A DNA stretch of 64,000 nt from Caldibacillus thermoamylovorans (lineage in GTDB: Bacteria; Bacillota; Bacilli; Bacillales; Caldibacillaceae): NCBI RefSeq assembly GCF_000751775.1, contig NZ_CCRF01000039.1, positions 1 through 64,000 on the forward strand. The letters run 5' to 3'. This document shows, in pieces, positions 38,728 to 47,844 of the stretch (position 1 is the first letter of the stretch; each line of letters opens with the position of its first letter). The notes beneath the pieces were generated by a model, which did no database searches, was not told where the DNA came from, and saw only the letters and a program-made list of their open reading frames with translations. Position numbers and translations under genes: made by a program.

Positions 38728-39933
38728 GTGAAATCAATCAAATTTATTCATTGTGCGGATTTGCATTTGGATAGTCCATTTGTCGGGCTAAAAAATATAC
38801 CTGCCGCTATATACGAAAAAACAAAACGCTCAACTTTTGCATCATTTTCAAAAATTGTTGAGGTCGCGATTAAGGAAAGGGTAGATTTCGTGATTATTGC
38901 CGGAGACTTATATGATGGGGAAGACCGCAGCATCCGGGCACAATTGTTTTTGCGAAGAGAAATGGAAAGGCTCGAACAGGAAGGGATTGGCGTTTTCCTC
39001 GTCCATGGAAACCATGATCATTTATCCGGCAGTTGGACGAAACTTGAATGGCCTAAAAATGTTTACCAGTTTCCGGCTACGGTAGAGGTCATTCCATATG
39101 AAACGAAAAATAAAACACGCATCCATTTCTACGGCTTCAGTTATCCAAAGAAACATGTCTTTGAACGGATGATTGATCATTACCAAAAAAAAGACGGAGC
39201 GGATTATCATATCGGTATTTTGCATGGCCACGATTCAAATAATCTTGCTCATTACAGCTATGCTCCATTTAAAGTGAAGGAGTTAATCGAAAAAGATTTT
39301 GATTATTGGGCACTTGGACATATTCATAAATCACAAATTTTACATAAAGAGCCGATGATCCTGTATCCCGGTAATATTCAAGGAAGACATAAAAACGAAA
39401 CGGGTGCAAAAGGTTGTTATTTAATCGAGATGGATCATTTTGAAACAAGATGGAAATTTATCGAAACAGCTCCGATCCGTTGGGAAACGTGGGAATTAAC
39501 CGAAAAAGAACCGTTTCGTTGTTTTGATGATTTTTATCAAACCATCATCGGAATAAAGGATTACTGGCGGCAAAAGGGAACCAATGTATTTTTACAAATA
39601 AATTTTAATGAAAACCAGTTTGATGTATTGACAGACCGTATCGATCTTGAAGATATGTTACAACTTTTACAAGAAGGTGAAGAACAGCAAGATTGTTTTA
39701 TTTGGATTTATCAACTCGATATTCAGGAAAATGACACGAACAGGCAAGTTATTTCCGATGAATTTTTTCAAGAATTATCAAAGCAATTTCAACATGTTGA
39801 TATAAAAGAACCGCTCTCTTTTCTTTTTGATCATCCGAAAGTAAGAAAATATTTAGCTCCTTTAACCGAGGGAGAACAACAACACATTTTACATGAGGCT
39901 GAAAAACTCCTCTTTCGTCTATTGAAAGGGTAA
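38728..39933 (+). CDS. yhaO: Mre11/SbcD-like nuclease subunit YhaO
   Basis: A 401-residue metallophosphoesterase of the SbcD/Mre11 type. The dinuclear metal motifs are in order: CADLHLDSPF, IAGDLYDGEDRS, VHGNHDH, ILHGHDSNN and ALGHIHKSQ. A C-terminal helical part follows. It is likely the nuclease partner of the SMC-like YhaN, acting on DNA ends. The GTG at 38728 (KSIKFIHC) was chosen from GGGGAGATTATC; a longer in-frame reading begins at 38644 without support. Sixty bases separate it from yhaN. Confidence 0.93.
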   Translation: MKSIKFIHCADLHLDSPFVGLKNIPAAIYEKTKRSTFASFSKIVEVAIKERVDFVIIAGDLYDGEDRSIRAQLFLRREMERLEQEGIGVFLVHGNHDHLSGSWTKLEWPKNVYQFPATVEVIPYETKNKTRIHFYGFSYPKKHVFERMIDHYQKKDGADYHIGILHGHDSNNLAHYSYAPFKVKELIEKDFDYWALGHIHKSQILHKEPMILYPGNIQGRHKNETGAKGCYLIEMDHFETRWKFIETAPIRWETWELTEKEPFRCFDDFYQTIIGIKDYWRQKGTNVFLQINFNENQFDVLTDRIDLEDMLQLLQEGEEQQDCFIWIYQLDIQENDTNRQVISDEFFQELSKQFQHVDIKEPLSFLFDHPKVRKYLAPLTEGEQQHILHEAEKLLFRLLKG

Positions 39934-39993
39934 AAGTCCGGAACTAGGCGTGCTGCCACGGATGAAAAATGTTTTTCGCGAGGGGTGAAGATA

Positions 39994-42957
39994 ATGATTA
40001 TAAAAGAGTTAGTCATCTATGGGTACGGAAAGTTTGAACAATACCATCTAAAGTTACAGCCATTTTCTTTGATTTATGGAAAAAATGAAGCAGGCAAGTC
40101 TACCATCATGTCTTTCATCCATAGCATTCTTTTCGGCTTTCCATTGAAACAACAAAGTGAATTACGATATGAACCGAAAACAAGTTCCAAATATGGCGGT
40201 CGGATTGTTTTGGAAGACCCTGATTGGGGCATTGTCCAAATTGAACGGGTGAAAGGAAAAGCAATCGGTGATGTAACGGTAAAACTTGAAGACGGCACAA
40301 TCGGTGATGAAGAATTGTTGCAAGTGATTTTGGGTGGTATGGAAAAATCGACCTATCAATCAATCTATTCCTTTGATATTCATGGGTTACAAAATGTCCA
40401 AAAGGTGAAAGGGGAAGAGCTTGGGAAATTTTTATTCTCGACAAGCGCGATTGGAACGGAACAAATTATGGAAACAGATCAGTTCCTTGATAAAGAAATG
40501 GACAAGCTGTTTAAACCAAACGGATCAAGGCCGGACATCAATAAACAAATAGCAAAGATGAAGGTGCTGGACAATCAATTAAAGGATGCCAAGAGAAAAA
40601 TTATAAACTATGAAACTTTGTTGCAAAATTTAACGAACACGGATAACCAACTGGAAGCTAAACGGAAACAAATGGCGGATATTCAACAGGAAATTTTTGA
40701 AAAGAAAGAATGGAATCGGATATATCCGTTGTTTATGCAGAGAAAAAATCTTGAGGAGAAACTCACGGAACTGGGTGAATTTCAGTTTCCAAGTAACGGA
40801 ATTACCCGTTATGAAAAGTTGGCAGCTGAATTACGTACAATAAAAAAACGGCTCGTCCCGTTAAATGAACAATTGGAGGAAATAACAAAAGAGCTCGAAA
40901 CGATTGAAGTAGATGAACGGATTACGGAGAATAAAGAACCAATCCAATTCATTGTCGAGGATTTACCGAATTACCGTCAAGAAGCCGGAAAGTTGAAAGA
41001 GCTAGCCGTCCAAATCAACCAAATTGAGGATGAGTTGCTGCAAATAAAGACTAAGTTACATTATCAAGGTGATCTAGAAGCGATCAAGCAATTTGACTTA
41101 AGTTTTGCCAAAAAAGATCAAATCATGAAGCTGGTAAAGAAACAAAGTCATCTGGATGAAAGAAAAAGGGAACTGGAGAAAAATGAAAATGAACTGGGGC
41201 AAAAATTAAAGCAGCAAAAATCATTTGTAAATGAACTTGCTCGCAGCCGCTTAAATGAAAAAGAACGGCTTCATTTGGAGAATGTACTCAAGCAGGAGCA
41301 AGAAATAAATGAAATTGAAAGCGAACTGAAGTGGATTGACAGTCAACTATCCCAGCTACAGAACAAACAATCGATTAAAAAATCAGGAAAAACGGCCTTA
41401 CAGTTTGTGTTTGGTTGTATTTGTATAATTACTCTTGCCTTATTTTGGTTTGATTATTGGCAAATAGCTTTGGGAATTTTATCGGCCTCAGTTTTATTTT
41501 CCCTGTTTCTCGTCATAACAGGATGGAGAAAAGCGTCGGATGCAACGATCAAAATGAATGAACCATTAATTTTGAAAAAGAGGCAATTGGAAAAGAAATA
41601 TGATGAAATTCAGATCACTTCAGAAGACATTGAACAAGCCCGTGAAAAATTGAATAAAGATCAGCTCATTGCTAAACAGGAAGAAATCGAGAATATTCGG
41701 CTCGAACAATTAGAACGGCAATTTGACGAATTAGTTGCAAGTTTTGAACATTGGGAGAATGAAACAAGGGCCATCAATGATGAATTGCTGGAAATGGGAA
41801 GAAGTTACTTTTTACCGGACTATATGGCGAAACATCATTTAATGGAATGTTTTACACTGCTTGAACAGTTGAAAACACGCTGGAACGAAAAACAACGAAT
41901 GTCCCAACAAATTGAGCATTTGAAAATGATCCAGACAGAAAAAGAAGCGATTTTATCAAAATATGATTGGCTTTTTCATGCTTCCTCGCAAAACTATGAG
42001 GAAAGAGTACTGCTGCTCAAAACAGAATTGAATAAACAATTGGAGCTTGAGAAAATTCAAGCTGAGAAACTGGCAAAACAACAAGAGCTCGTTAACCAAA
42101 TTGCGACATGTAAAGCGGAATTGAAGCAAGTCGAACAGGAAATTAACGTATTATTCCAACAAGCAAACGTTGAAACGGAAGCTCAATTTTACTTAGTTGG
42201 AGAAAAAAATGAAAAACGGAACGAGTTATTGAATGAATTCGAACTTGTTAATAAACAGTTGGCTCATTCGAACTTAAATCTTCCGGATGGAATGAACCTT
42301 ATCCCTTCCTATGTGGATGAAACAACATTTACCGAATTGAACCGAATAAAAGAGGCGATAGGCAAAGAAATTGAACAATTAGAGAAAGAACGGGTATCTA
42401 TTCGCCATGAAATCACGTTGATAGAAGAAGGCGGTACCTATACAGAACTGTTACATCAATTTCATCAAGAAAAATACGAACTGGAAGAAATGGCGCGAAC
42501 ATGGGCTGTGTTTCAGACGGCAAAATATGTTTTGCAAAAAGGGATGGAAAAATATAAGGTTGAACGTCTTCCAAAGGTTCTTTTACAGGCTTCTAAATAT
42601 TTTTCTTTTATCACCGACGGGGCTTATAAGCAGATTTTTCTTGATCAAGAAAGTGACCAACTGTTTGTCGAACGAAAGGATGGTATGCTTTTTACTCCTA
42701 ATGAGGTCAGTCAGGCAACAGGAGAACAATTGTATATCAGTTTACGCTTTGCCTTGGCTGTTCTTAGTTATAAGCAAAACCCGTACCCGTTCATTATTGA
42801 TGATGGTTTTGTTCATTTTGATGAAGACCGGCGAGACCAAATGATGTACTTGTTAAAGGAAATTTCTGCTGAATCCGGTGTTCAAATTCTTTTCTTTACA
42901 TGCCATAATATTTTTAAAAGCTATTTTGATAGACAGCATTCGGTCGTTTTCCTTTGA
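39994..42957 (+). CDS. yhaN: SbcC/Rad50-like ATPase YhaN
   Basis: A 987-residue SMC-like ATPase. The N-terminal Walker A is FSLIYGKNEAGKSTIMSFI. Long coiled coils (residues about 180-470 and 540-830) flank an unusual hydrophobic hairpin near residues 465-510 (FVFGCICIITLALFWF and GILSASVLFSLFLVITG), a probable membrane insertion in the place of the SbcC zinc hook. The C-terminal Walker B and D-loop are PFIIDDGFVHFDEDRRDQ. Length is near B. subtilis YhaN (963). The ATG at 39994 follows GAGGGGTGAAG. It is in an operon with yhaO and yhaM. Confidence 0.93.
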   Translation: MIIKELVIYGYGKFEQYHLKLQPFSLIYGKNEAGKSTIMSFIHSILFGFPLKQQSELRYEPKTSSKYGGRIVLEDPDWGIVQIERVKGKAIGDVTVKLEDGTIGDEELLQVILGGMEKSTYQSIYSFDIHGLQNVQKVKGEELGKFLFSTSAIGTEQIMETDQFLDKEMDKLFKPNGSRPDINKQIAKMKVLDNQLKDAKRKIINYETLLQNLTNTDNQLEAKRKQMADIQQEIFEKKEWNRIYPLFMQRKNLEEKLTELGEFQFPSNGITRYEKLAAELRTIKKRLVPLNEQLEEITKELETIEVDERITENKEPIQFIVEDLPNYRQEAGKLKELAVQINQIEDELLQIKTKLHYQGDLEAIKQFDLSFAKKDQIMKLVKKQSHLDERKRELEKNENELGQKLKQQKSFVNELARSRLNEKERLHLENVLKQEQEINEIESELKWIDSQLSQLQNKQSIKKSGKTALQFVFGCICIITLALFWFDYWQIALGILSASVLFSLFLVITGWRKASDATIKMNEPLILKKRQLEKKYDEIQITSEDIEQAREKLNKDQLIAKQEEIENIRLEQLERQFDELVASFEHWENETRAINDELLEMGRSYFLPDYMAKHHLMECFTLLEQLKTRWNEKQRMSQQIEHLKMIQTEKEAILSKYDWLFHASSQNYEERVLLLKTELNKQLELEKIQAEKLAKQQELVNQIATCKAELKQVEQEINVLFQQANVETEAQFYLVGEKNEKRNELLNEFELVNKQLAHSNLNLPDGMNLIPSYVDETTFTELNRIKEAIGKEIEQLEKERVSIRHEITLIEEGGTYTELLHQFHQEKYELEEMARTWAVFQTAKYVLQKGMEKYKVERLPKVLLQASKYFSFITDGAYKQIFLDQESDQLFVERKDGMLFTPNEVSQATGEQLYISLRFALAVLSYKQNPYPFIIDDGFVHFDEDRRDQMMYLLKEISAESGVQILFFTCHNIFKSYFDRQHSVVFL

Positions 42958-43052
42958 ATTTTGAATAATAATAGAGTTCGGGAATTCGATAAAAATGACG
43001 TAAAATCTATTCATTATGGTAAATAAGTTAATAGGAGTCGGGAGGAACGTGT

Positions 43053-43997
43053 ATGACTAAAGGAGTCCGCTTTTATGAGGCTGGTGAACAGGTTGAACAA
43101 TATTTTTTAATTAAAAGTGCTGCCAAAGGAATGGCCAGTAACGGGAAACCGTTTTTAACATTAATTCTCCAAGATAAAACCGGGGCCATTGAAGCAAAAC
43201 TTTGGGATATTACCGAAGAGCTAGAAAAGACATATGTTGAACAAACGATTGTTAAAGTAATGGGTGATATTCAAAGTTATCGGGGGAAATTACAATTGCG
43301 GATTCGGAAAATTAGAACGCTGTCCCCGCAAGAAAACATTCCGGTGGACATGTTTATTGAAAAAGCACCGGTTGAAGCAGATGTAATGCTTAGTAAAATT
43401 AATCAATGCATTTTTGAAATGACCAATCCGAAAATTCAGCGGATTACCCGTTATTTGATGAAAAAATATGAAAAGCCGTTTTTGGAGTACCCGGCGGCCA
43501 CGAAAAATCATCATGAATATTACTCCGGTCTTGCTTATCATGTTGTATCCATGCTCGATTTGGCAAAAGCGATTGTCGCGCTTTATCCGAGTCTGAATAA
43601 AGATCTGTTATATGCCGGTGTGATTTTGCATGATTTAGGCAAAGTCATTGAATTATCGGGTCCAGTATCACCATCTTATACAATAGAAGGAACATTGCTT
43701 GGACATATCACCTTAATGGTCGGTGAAATTGGAAAAGCAGCCGATGAATTAGAAATTACCGGCGAAGAGGTTACTGTCTTGCAACATTTAATCCTCAGTC
43801 ATCATGGAAAAGCTGAATGGGGGAGTCCGAAGCCGCCGCTGATCCGAGAAGCAGAGGTCTTACATTATATTGACAATCTTGATGCCAAAATTAATATGTT
43901 AAACCGGGTTCTTGATAAAACAAAACCCGGTGATTTCAGTGAACGGTTATTTGCCTTGGACAACCGATCTTTTTACAAACCAAGCTTTCAAGAATAA
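43053..43997 (+). CDS. yhaM: 3'-5' exoribonuclease YhaM
   Basis: A 314-residue nuclease with an N-terminal OB fold (residues about 15-100) and a C-terminal HD domain. HD motif residues are seen in [24 protein letters not shown] and [18 protein letters not shown]. subtilis YhaM has this length (314) and is a Mn2+-dependent 3'-5' exoribonuclease that also acts on single-stranded DNA. GGGAGG precedes the ATG. It follows yhaN by 95 bases in the same direction. Confidence 0.95.
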   Translation: MTKGVRFYEAGEQVEQYFLIKSAAKGMASNGKPFLTLILQDKTGAIEAKLWDITEELEKTYVEQTIVKVMGDIQSYRGKLQLRIRKIRTLSPQENIPVDMFIEKAPVEADVMLSKINQCIFEMTNPKIQRITRYLMKKYEKPFLEYPAATKNHHEYYSGLAYHVVSMLDLAKAIVALYPSLNKDLLYAGVILHDLGKVIELSGPVSPSYTIEGTLLGHITLMVGEIGKAADELEITGEEVTVLQHLILSHHGKAEWGSPKPPLIREAEVLHYIDNLDAKINMLNRVLDKTKPGDFSERLFALDNRSFYKPSFQE

Positions 43998-44070
43998 GCT
44001 TGTCATAAAAAATCTCCTATATGAATATGCTTGTACAAATAATAGTTTTAAAGGATAGGAGGTTTCGTTT

Positions 44071-44253
44071 ATGGTTGTCCCATTTTGGATTTGGTTGGTT
44101 GTGGCCGGTATTGTGATCAGTGCATATATGACGATTCGAACTAATCGGGAAGAAAAGGAAATGGAGTTAAGAGAAGCAGAGCAAGAAGGAGACATTTATA
44201 TAAAAAGAATGGAAGAAGAAAAGGAAAAACGGAAACAGTTTCATGAAGCATAA
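44071..44253 (+). CDS. yhaL: sporulation protein YhaL
   Basis: A 60-residue protein with one N-terminal membrane helix (FWIWLVVAGIVISAYM) and a long charged helix rich in Glu, Lys and Arg. GGATAGGAGG precedes the ATG. It lies between yhaM and prsA as in B. subtilis, where YhaL (70) is a sporulation-associated membrane protein of unknown function. It converges on prsA with a terminator between. Confidence 0.85.
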   Translation: MVVPFWIWLVVAGIVISAYMTIRTNREEKEMELREAEQEGDIYIKRMEEEKEKRKQFHEA

Positions 44254-44256
44254 GGA

Positions 44257-44314
44257 GGAAAAAAACAGCTTTCCCAAGCGTGGTCGATAATTTTGACCTC
44301 ATGGGAAAGCTGTT
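44257..44314 (-). terminator. terminator of prsA (and possibly yhaL)
   Basis: Perfect 13-bp arms (44264-44276 and 44302-44314, AACAGCTTTCCCA and its complement) with TTTTTTT on the minus strand. A second hairpin (CTTCATCC/GGATGAAG) lies nearer prsA at about 44330-44359. Confidence 0.85.
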
Positions 44315-44367
44315 GTTGTGAATATTGACTTCATCCTTCGATTGAAATTGTGGATGAAGGAGGATCA

Positions 44368-45243
44368 TTATTTTTTAGATCCTGTCTCAACGGAATTTTT
44401 CAAAATGTCTTTCAAGTCTTTGTCATTGATTTTTACATCTGCATTTTTAACTGCTTCATCCACAGCTTTTTGAACGGTAGCTGAATCAAGTTTTGATTGC
44501 TTCACTTTATCTACCAGTTCTGATTTCATTTTGTCAAATGATTTGACATCTTTTTTCTCTGTTACTTTTGTTGCTTGGATGATATGGTAGCCATAGTCCG
44601 TTTTGACCGGATCACTAATTTCATTTTCCTTAAGCTTATAGGCGGCAACTGTAAACTCACGAGTAAGTTGATCAGGGTTCAACTCACCTAAATCTCCGCC
44701 TTTTTCAGCTGTCGCCGTATCTGTTGACAGTTCTTTTGCCAATGCGGCGAAATCTTCACCATTAGCTAATCTTTGTTTCACTTGTTTTGCCGTTTCTTCA
44801 TCAGCAACAAGAATATGGCGTGCCGTTACCGTTTTTGTTTCAATCCCGTATTGTTCCTTTAACTCATCATTTGTCACTTTGATTTTATCTTTTGCCGCTT
44901 TTTCTTGGAGTAGTGAAAATTCAAGAATGTCTTTCAATTCATCCTCACTTGAAATGCCCATTTGAGCTAACCAACTTTGGAAATTATCTCCATAAGCGTC
45001 CTTGTATTGTTTTAATGCATTATCTACTTCTTTATCAGAAACCTTATATTTGTCAGACAAAACTTGTTTGTATACAAGTTCTTTCAGAGTGGATTCGCCA
45101 TATCGATCTTTCAGTGTTTGGTAGAACTCATCTTGGCTAATATTTCCCGCATCCGACTCAACAATTGCTTTCCCGTTATTGCAAGCAGTTAAAGTGAGTA
45201 GACCGGCTGCCAATGTAAAAGTTAACAGGTATTTCTTCTTCAT
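44368..45243 (-). CDS. prsA: extracytoplasmic foldase PrsA (parvulin lipoprotein)
   Basis: A 291-residue lipoprotein. The signal peptide ends in the lipobox LTLTACNNG, so Cys near residue 21 is lipidated. A helical chaperone region flanks a central parvulin-type prolyl isomerase domain at residues about 130-230 (ARHILVADEETAKQVKQR, GGDLGELNPDQ, DPVKTDYGYHIIQA). It folds exported proteins outside the membrane. The ATG at 45243 was chosen; TAGGAG is 12 bases upstream, and a TTG at 45255 is too near it. Length matches B. subtilis PrsA (292). Hpr affects prsA-linked exoprotein production in Bacillus, and hpr is close by. Confidence 0.95.
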   Translation of the reverse strand: MKKKYLLTFTLAAGLLTLTACNNGKAIVESDAGNISQDEFYQTLKDRYGESTLKELVYKQVLSDKYKVSDKEVDNALKQYKDAYGDNFQSWLAQMGISSEDELKDILEFSLLQEKAAKDKIKVTNDELKEQYGIETKTVTARHILVADEETAKQVKQRLANGEDFAALAKELSTDTATAEKGGDLGELNPDQLTREFTVAAYKLKENEISDPVKTDYGYHIIQATKVTEKKDVKSFDKMKSELVDKVKQSKLDSATVQKAVDEAVKNADVKINDKDLKDILKNSVETGSKK

Positions 45244-45255
45244 CAGATTGAACAA

Positions 45256-45645
45256 CTCCTAATCATTTGATTTAATGCTTGTTTCATTTTACCACAAATT
45301 TAACTATATCATAATAAAAACAAACAAACAAAAAAATTATTTTCTGTATCAGTTGAAATTACAGGATCAATTGTCATATTTCGGGAAATTGGTAACCGTC
45401 AAATAACTGGATATTTTTTTCTACCTTAACGACGAGTCAAGTCCCCCATGTTAAAATTTTCGAGATTAAAAAAAGATATGGAGGGGACTGTTTACCCGCA
45501 TGCGTCCGATTAGTTCAACTAACCATCAGTGGGGGGATAGATGACTCACCGATGGAAGTTTCGCTGTATAAACTAGGTGTTTTCACTAAACAATTTTTGC
45601 ACAAATACATAGGATATATTGAATTCGATAAAGGAGGTATGACAG
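45256..45645. other. intergenic region before the tiny membrane peptide genes
   Basis: This 390-base gap begins with the prsA promoter region and is then filled by repeat copy 4 (45421-45574). No other gene is seen. Confidence 0.5.
45421..45574 (+). repeat. structured intergenic repeat, copy 4 (long form)
   Basis: A roughly 154-base element starting CTTAAC-GACGAGTCAAGTC. A first hairpin pairs GTCCCC with GGGGAC around 45441-45488. Then come CCCGCATGCGTCCGATTAG, the core TTCAACTAACCATC, a second hairpin (45523-45533 with 45545-45555, one mismatch) and GGAAGTTTCGCT. It is closely similar over its whole length to copy 5. Confidence 0.85.
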
Positions 45646-45729
45646 ATGACAGTACCGAATGCCAGCCCGTTTGTTCTAATTGTCGTGCTGTTTATTTTAT
45701 TAATCATTGTAGGGTGTTCGTATTTGTAA
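45646..45729 (+). CDS. tiny membrane peptide, YjcZ family (first copy)
   Basis: A 27-residue peptide, MTVPNASPFVLIVVLFILLI followed by IVGCSYL, of the tiny-TM/YjcZ type common in spore formers. AAAGGAGGT precedes the ATG at good spacing. It is one membrane helix with a short N-terminal tail. The second copy follows after 55 bases, likely cotranscribed. YjcZ-type peptides are made during sporulation in related species; the function is unknown. Confidence 0.85.
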   Translation: MTVPNASPFVLIVVLFILLIIVGCSYL

Positions 45730-45784
45730 TAGGAAAAATGAACCTTAAGTGATAAACAAGTGAATGTATAAAGGAGGTGTCATT

Positions 45785-45874
45785 ATGTCTGAAGGATATC
45801 ATGGCGGAGGATTTGCATTGATTGTTGTCTTGTTTATCTTGCTTATCATCGTTGGTGCAGCGTACATTTGGTAA
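45785..45874 (+). CDS. tiny membrane peptide, YjcZ family (second copy)
   Basis: A 29-residue peptide with the family form: MSEGYHGGGFALIVVLFILL followed by IIVGAAYIW. AAAGGAGGTGTC precedes the ATG. It shares the VVLFILLIIVG helix with the first copy, so the two are a tandem duplication that diverged at both ends. Together they are flanked by repeat copies 4 and 5. Confidence 0.88.
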   Translation: MSEGYHGGGFALIVVLFILLIIVGAAYIW

Positions 45875-45968
45875 ATAATGCAGGTAGAAGAAATTCCGGC
45901 ACCGTTTTGCCATACTTGCATAGTCAACTTGTATTGGCTTAAATCGAGACGACAGGAAAAATAGTAAA

Positions 45969-45996
45969 GGGGCAATTCATCCACTGGATTGCCCCA
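45969..45996 (+). terminator. terminator after the tiny peptide genes
   Basis: Perfect arms GGGGCAAT and ATTGCCCC with an 11-base loop. The bases after it are A-rich rather than T-rich on the + strand, so it may be weak. Confidence 0.6.
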
Positions 45997-46007
45997 AAAA
46001 TTTATCA

Positions 46008-46154
46008 CACCTTAACAGCAAGTCAAGTCCTCCACCTCAAGATTTTCAAATTTACAAAGAAGATAGGTGGGGGATGGGCTGCCCGCATAAGTCCGATTTG
46101 TTCAACTAACCATCAGTGGGGAGAGATGCCCCACTGATAGAAGTTCATTTTATG
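46008..46154 (+). repeat. structured intergenic repeat, copy 5 (long form)
   Basis: This long copy has a first hairpin with perfect 9-bp pairing (CCTCCACCT at 46029-46037, AGGTGGGGG at 46065-46073), the CCCGCATAAGTCCGATTTG segment, the core TTCAACTAACCATC, a second hairpin CCATCAGTGGGG (46110-46121) with CCCCACTGATAG (46129-46140), and the tail AAGTTCATTTTA. It ends over the stop codon of the small minus-strand gene. Confidence 0.87.
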
Positions 46155-46335
46155 TAAATAACATCGCCACATATGATGAGAGCAATAAAATTATCGTAGA
46201 AATATTTGTAGTATGGATGATGGTATGATGTTTCTCTTCCGGGATCTCTTTTTGGATACAAAATCTATACATAAGAATATTCAAATAAAAAATGATAATA
46301 GTGGCTAAAATAAGAAAAACAATAAGCAAAAGCAT
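46150..46335 (-). CDS. small two-helix membrane protein, unknown
   Basis: A frame of about 61 codons (ATG at 46335) with two hydrophobic segments (LLLIVFLILATIIIFYLN and ISTIILLLSSYVAMLF) joined by a charged loop MYRFCIQKEIPEEKHH. A GGGAGGGG sequence lies right against the ATG; translation may instead start at the TTG two codons in, which would be spaced properly. The stop codon falls inside repeat copy 5. No family recognised. Confidence 0.55.
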   Translation of the reverse strand: MLLLIVFLILATIIIFYLNILMYRFCIQKEIPEEKHHTIIHTTNISTIILLLSSYVAMLFT

Positions 46336-46353
46336 CCCCTCCCAGTACGTCAA

Positions 46354-46942
46354 GCATAACTTTCTCTATATTAAATCACTCTTCACCCTTAACATCCACT
46401 TCATTAGAAATTAAGATTCTTTGATGGTCAAAATTGCGTAGTATACACTATTTTACTCAATAATACTTTTTTTCGATAAATGAAAAGAAGTTTTAAAGTA
46501 TTAAGAGGTAATTCCGTTTTAAATAGATATTAATAATGTAATATAATATACATCAAAAGCAAAGTAAAAATATATGTATGATCAATGAACAAATATTTAG
46601 AAGCCAGTATGAAATATCTCCATCTACCTGTAGTATAATAAGTACAGTTGAAATCCCAACCCTAAAGGTAAAAAATTTTTCTTAGCTTCTATCAGGATTT
46701 AGTCAAAAGATAAATTCTATCATAACTGCGATGGTATTAAAGACTATATGGATTCGAAAACAATCGTCTTAAATGATTGTGATAATGTTTGGTCGAACTT
46801 GGACATGTTTTTTTGTATACAGATGCCAAATCATTTAAGTACTAACATACTTTACAGCGGGTTTCATAAAAAATCAATGGGAAAATGAAAAAAGATTTTG
46901 ACGGAAGATGACAAAAGATGACAAGTTGAAGGATGATAGACA
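46354..46942. other. gene-free region upstream of yhaI
   Basis: This 589-base AT-rich gap has no plausible gene. It contains a perfect 11-base inverted repeat (CTTAAATGATT at 46768-46778 and AATCATTTAAG at 46829-46839) and a possible yhaI promoter. The sequence looks like decayed DNA, but no reading frame can be rebuilt by eye. Confidence 0.4.
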
Positions 46943-47281
46943 ATGATGGATGAATTGTTAAAGCGGATCGAAAGGCTGGAATATTATCAACAATTACTAC
47001 TTGAGATCGTGAATACTAATGATTACCCCTTCACAAAATTAATCATTCAGAAAAAACTAGGGCCGGAAGAAGTTTTGGAATTCCAACATCTTTGTGAATA
47101 TATGAACAATAAACTCCAAGAACAAAAAGCGGAAGGATTATTATATTTTTATCCGCTTCTTAAAGAGTTCTCTGATAAATTGAACAGAAAACTGGAGGTG
47201 AAAGAAACTGTTGAATCCTGTTTACAACAATATCTTTATGTTGAGTTAATGACCGAATTTAAGAAATGCTTACTCGGCTAA
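46943..47281 (+). CDS. yhaI: DUF1878 protein YhaI
   Basis: A 112-residue helical protein that starts [20 protein letters not shown] and has no cysteine or membrane segment. This matches the DUF1878/YhaI family (113 in B. subtilis), which is also adjacent to hpr there. AAGGATGATAGACA precedes the ATG. Its stop codon overlaps that of hpr on the other strand. The function is unknown. Confidence 0.82.
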   Translation: MMDELLKRIERLEYYQQLLLEIVNTNDYPFTKLIIQKKLGPEEVLEFQHLCEYMNNKLQEQKAEGLLYFYPLLKEFSDKLNRKLEVKETVESCLQQYLYVELMTEFKKCLLG

Positions 47282-47844
47282 ACCACTTCTTTTTCCTTGT
47301 TATCTTTTTCTTTTATATCCTTATGATGTATGTTCAGTTTTTCTATATCTGTGTATGTTTTTTTGAAAATATCCATAAAGTCATCACCGTATATATTACG
47401 GACGATGGCTATTAACTCTAATATATCGGGATATTTGCCATAAATATCTTTCAAAGGCTTAGCACCCATTAAAATTGCATGTTTTGACGGATCAAATTTC
47501 TCTAGTAATTCAATGATAAGGTTTTCGCCTTTTTCCGTTAAACGGATATACGTATTTCTTTTATCCTCGACCTTCTTGGAAAAAGTCAAGTAACCCCTTT
47601 CTTCCAACTTTTTTGAAAAATTGAAAGCAGTTGAAACATGCATGACACCAAATTTGGCAATATCGGATATGGATGCTCCGTGTAAATGGTAGGCGATCCA
47701 TAAAATATGATGTTCGTTGATATTCAAATTGTATGGTTTGATCCATTGTTGCCAGTCTTTTTCTATGGCCTTCCAAAGTGCTTTTCCCAATTGTGAAATT
47801 TTTTGTGTAAATAAAAGCGCTTCAAGTTTTGAAAAATCTTCCAT
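47278..47844 (-). CDS. hpr: MarR-type transition-state regulator Hpr/ScoC
   Basis: A 188-residue MarR-family repressor with the winged helix at residues about 40-120 ([55 protein letters not shown]). In B. subtilis Hpr (203) represses protease, sporulation and transport genes during growth. Context agrees: yhaI on one side and trpP on the other. The ATG at 47844 (MEDFSKLEA) is set by AGAAGGTGATGAT. The C-terminal tail is lysine/glutamate-rich and the protein is a little shorter than the model. Confidence 0.92.
   Translation of the reverse strand: MEDFSKLEALLFTQKISQLGKALWKAIEKDWQQWIKPYNLNINEHHILWIAYHLHGASISDIAKFGVMHVSTAFNFSKKLEERGYLTFSKKVEDKRNTYIRLTEKGENLIIELLEKFDPSKHAILMGAKPLKDIYGKYPDILELIAIVRNIYGDDFMDIFKKTYTDIEKLNIHHKDIKEKDNKEKEVV

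Noticed and set aside
20211-46154. CRISPR array
   Set aside because: The repeats are far apart, have internal hairpins of variable sequence, no regular spacers and no cas genes nearby.
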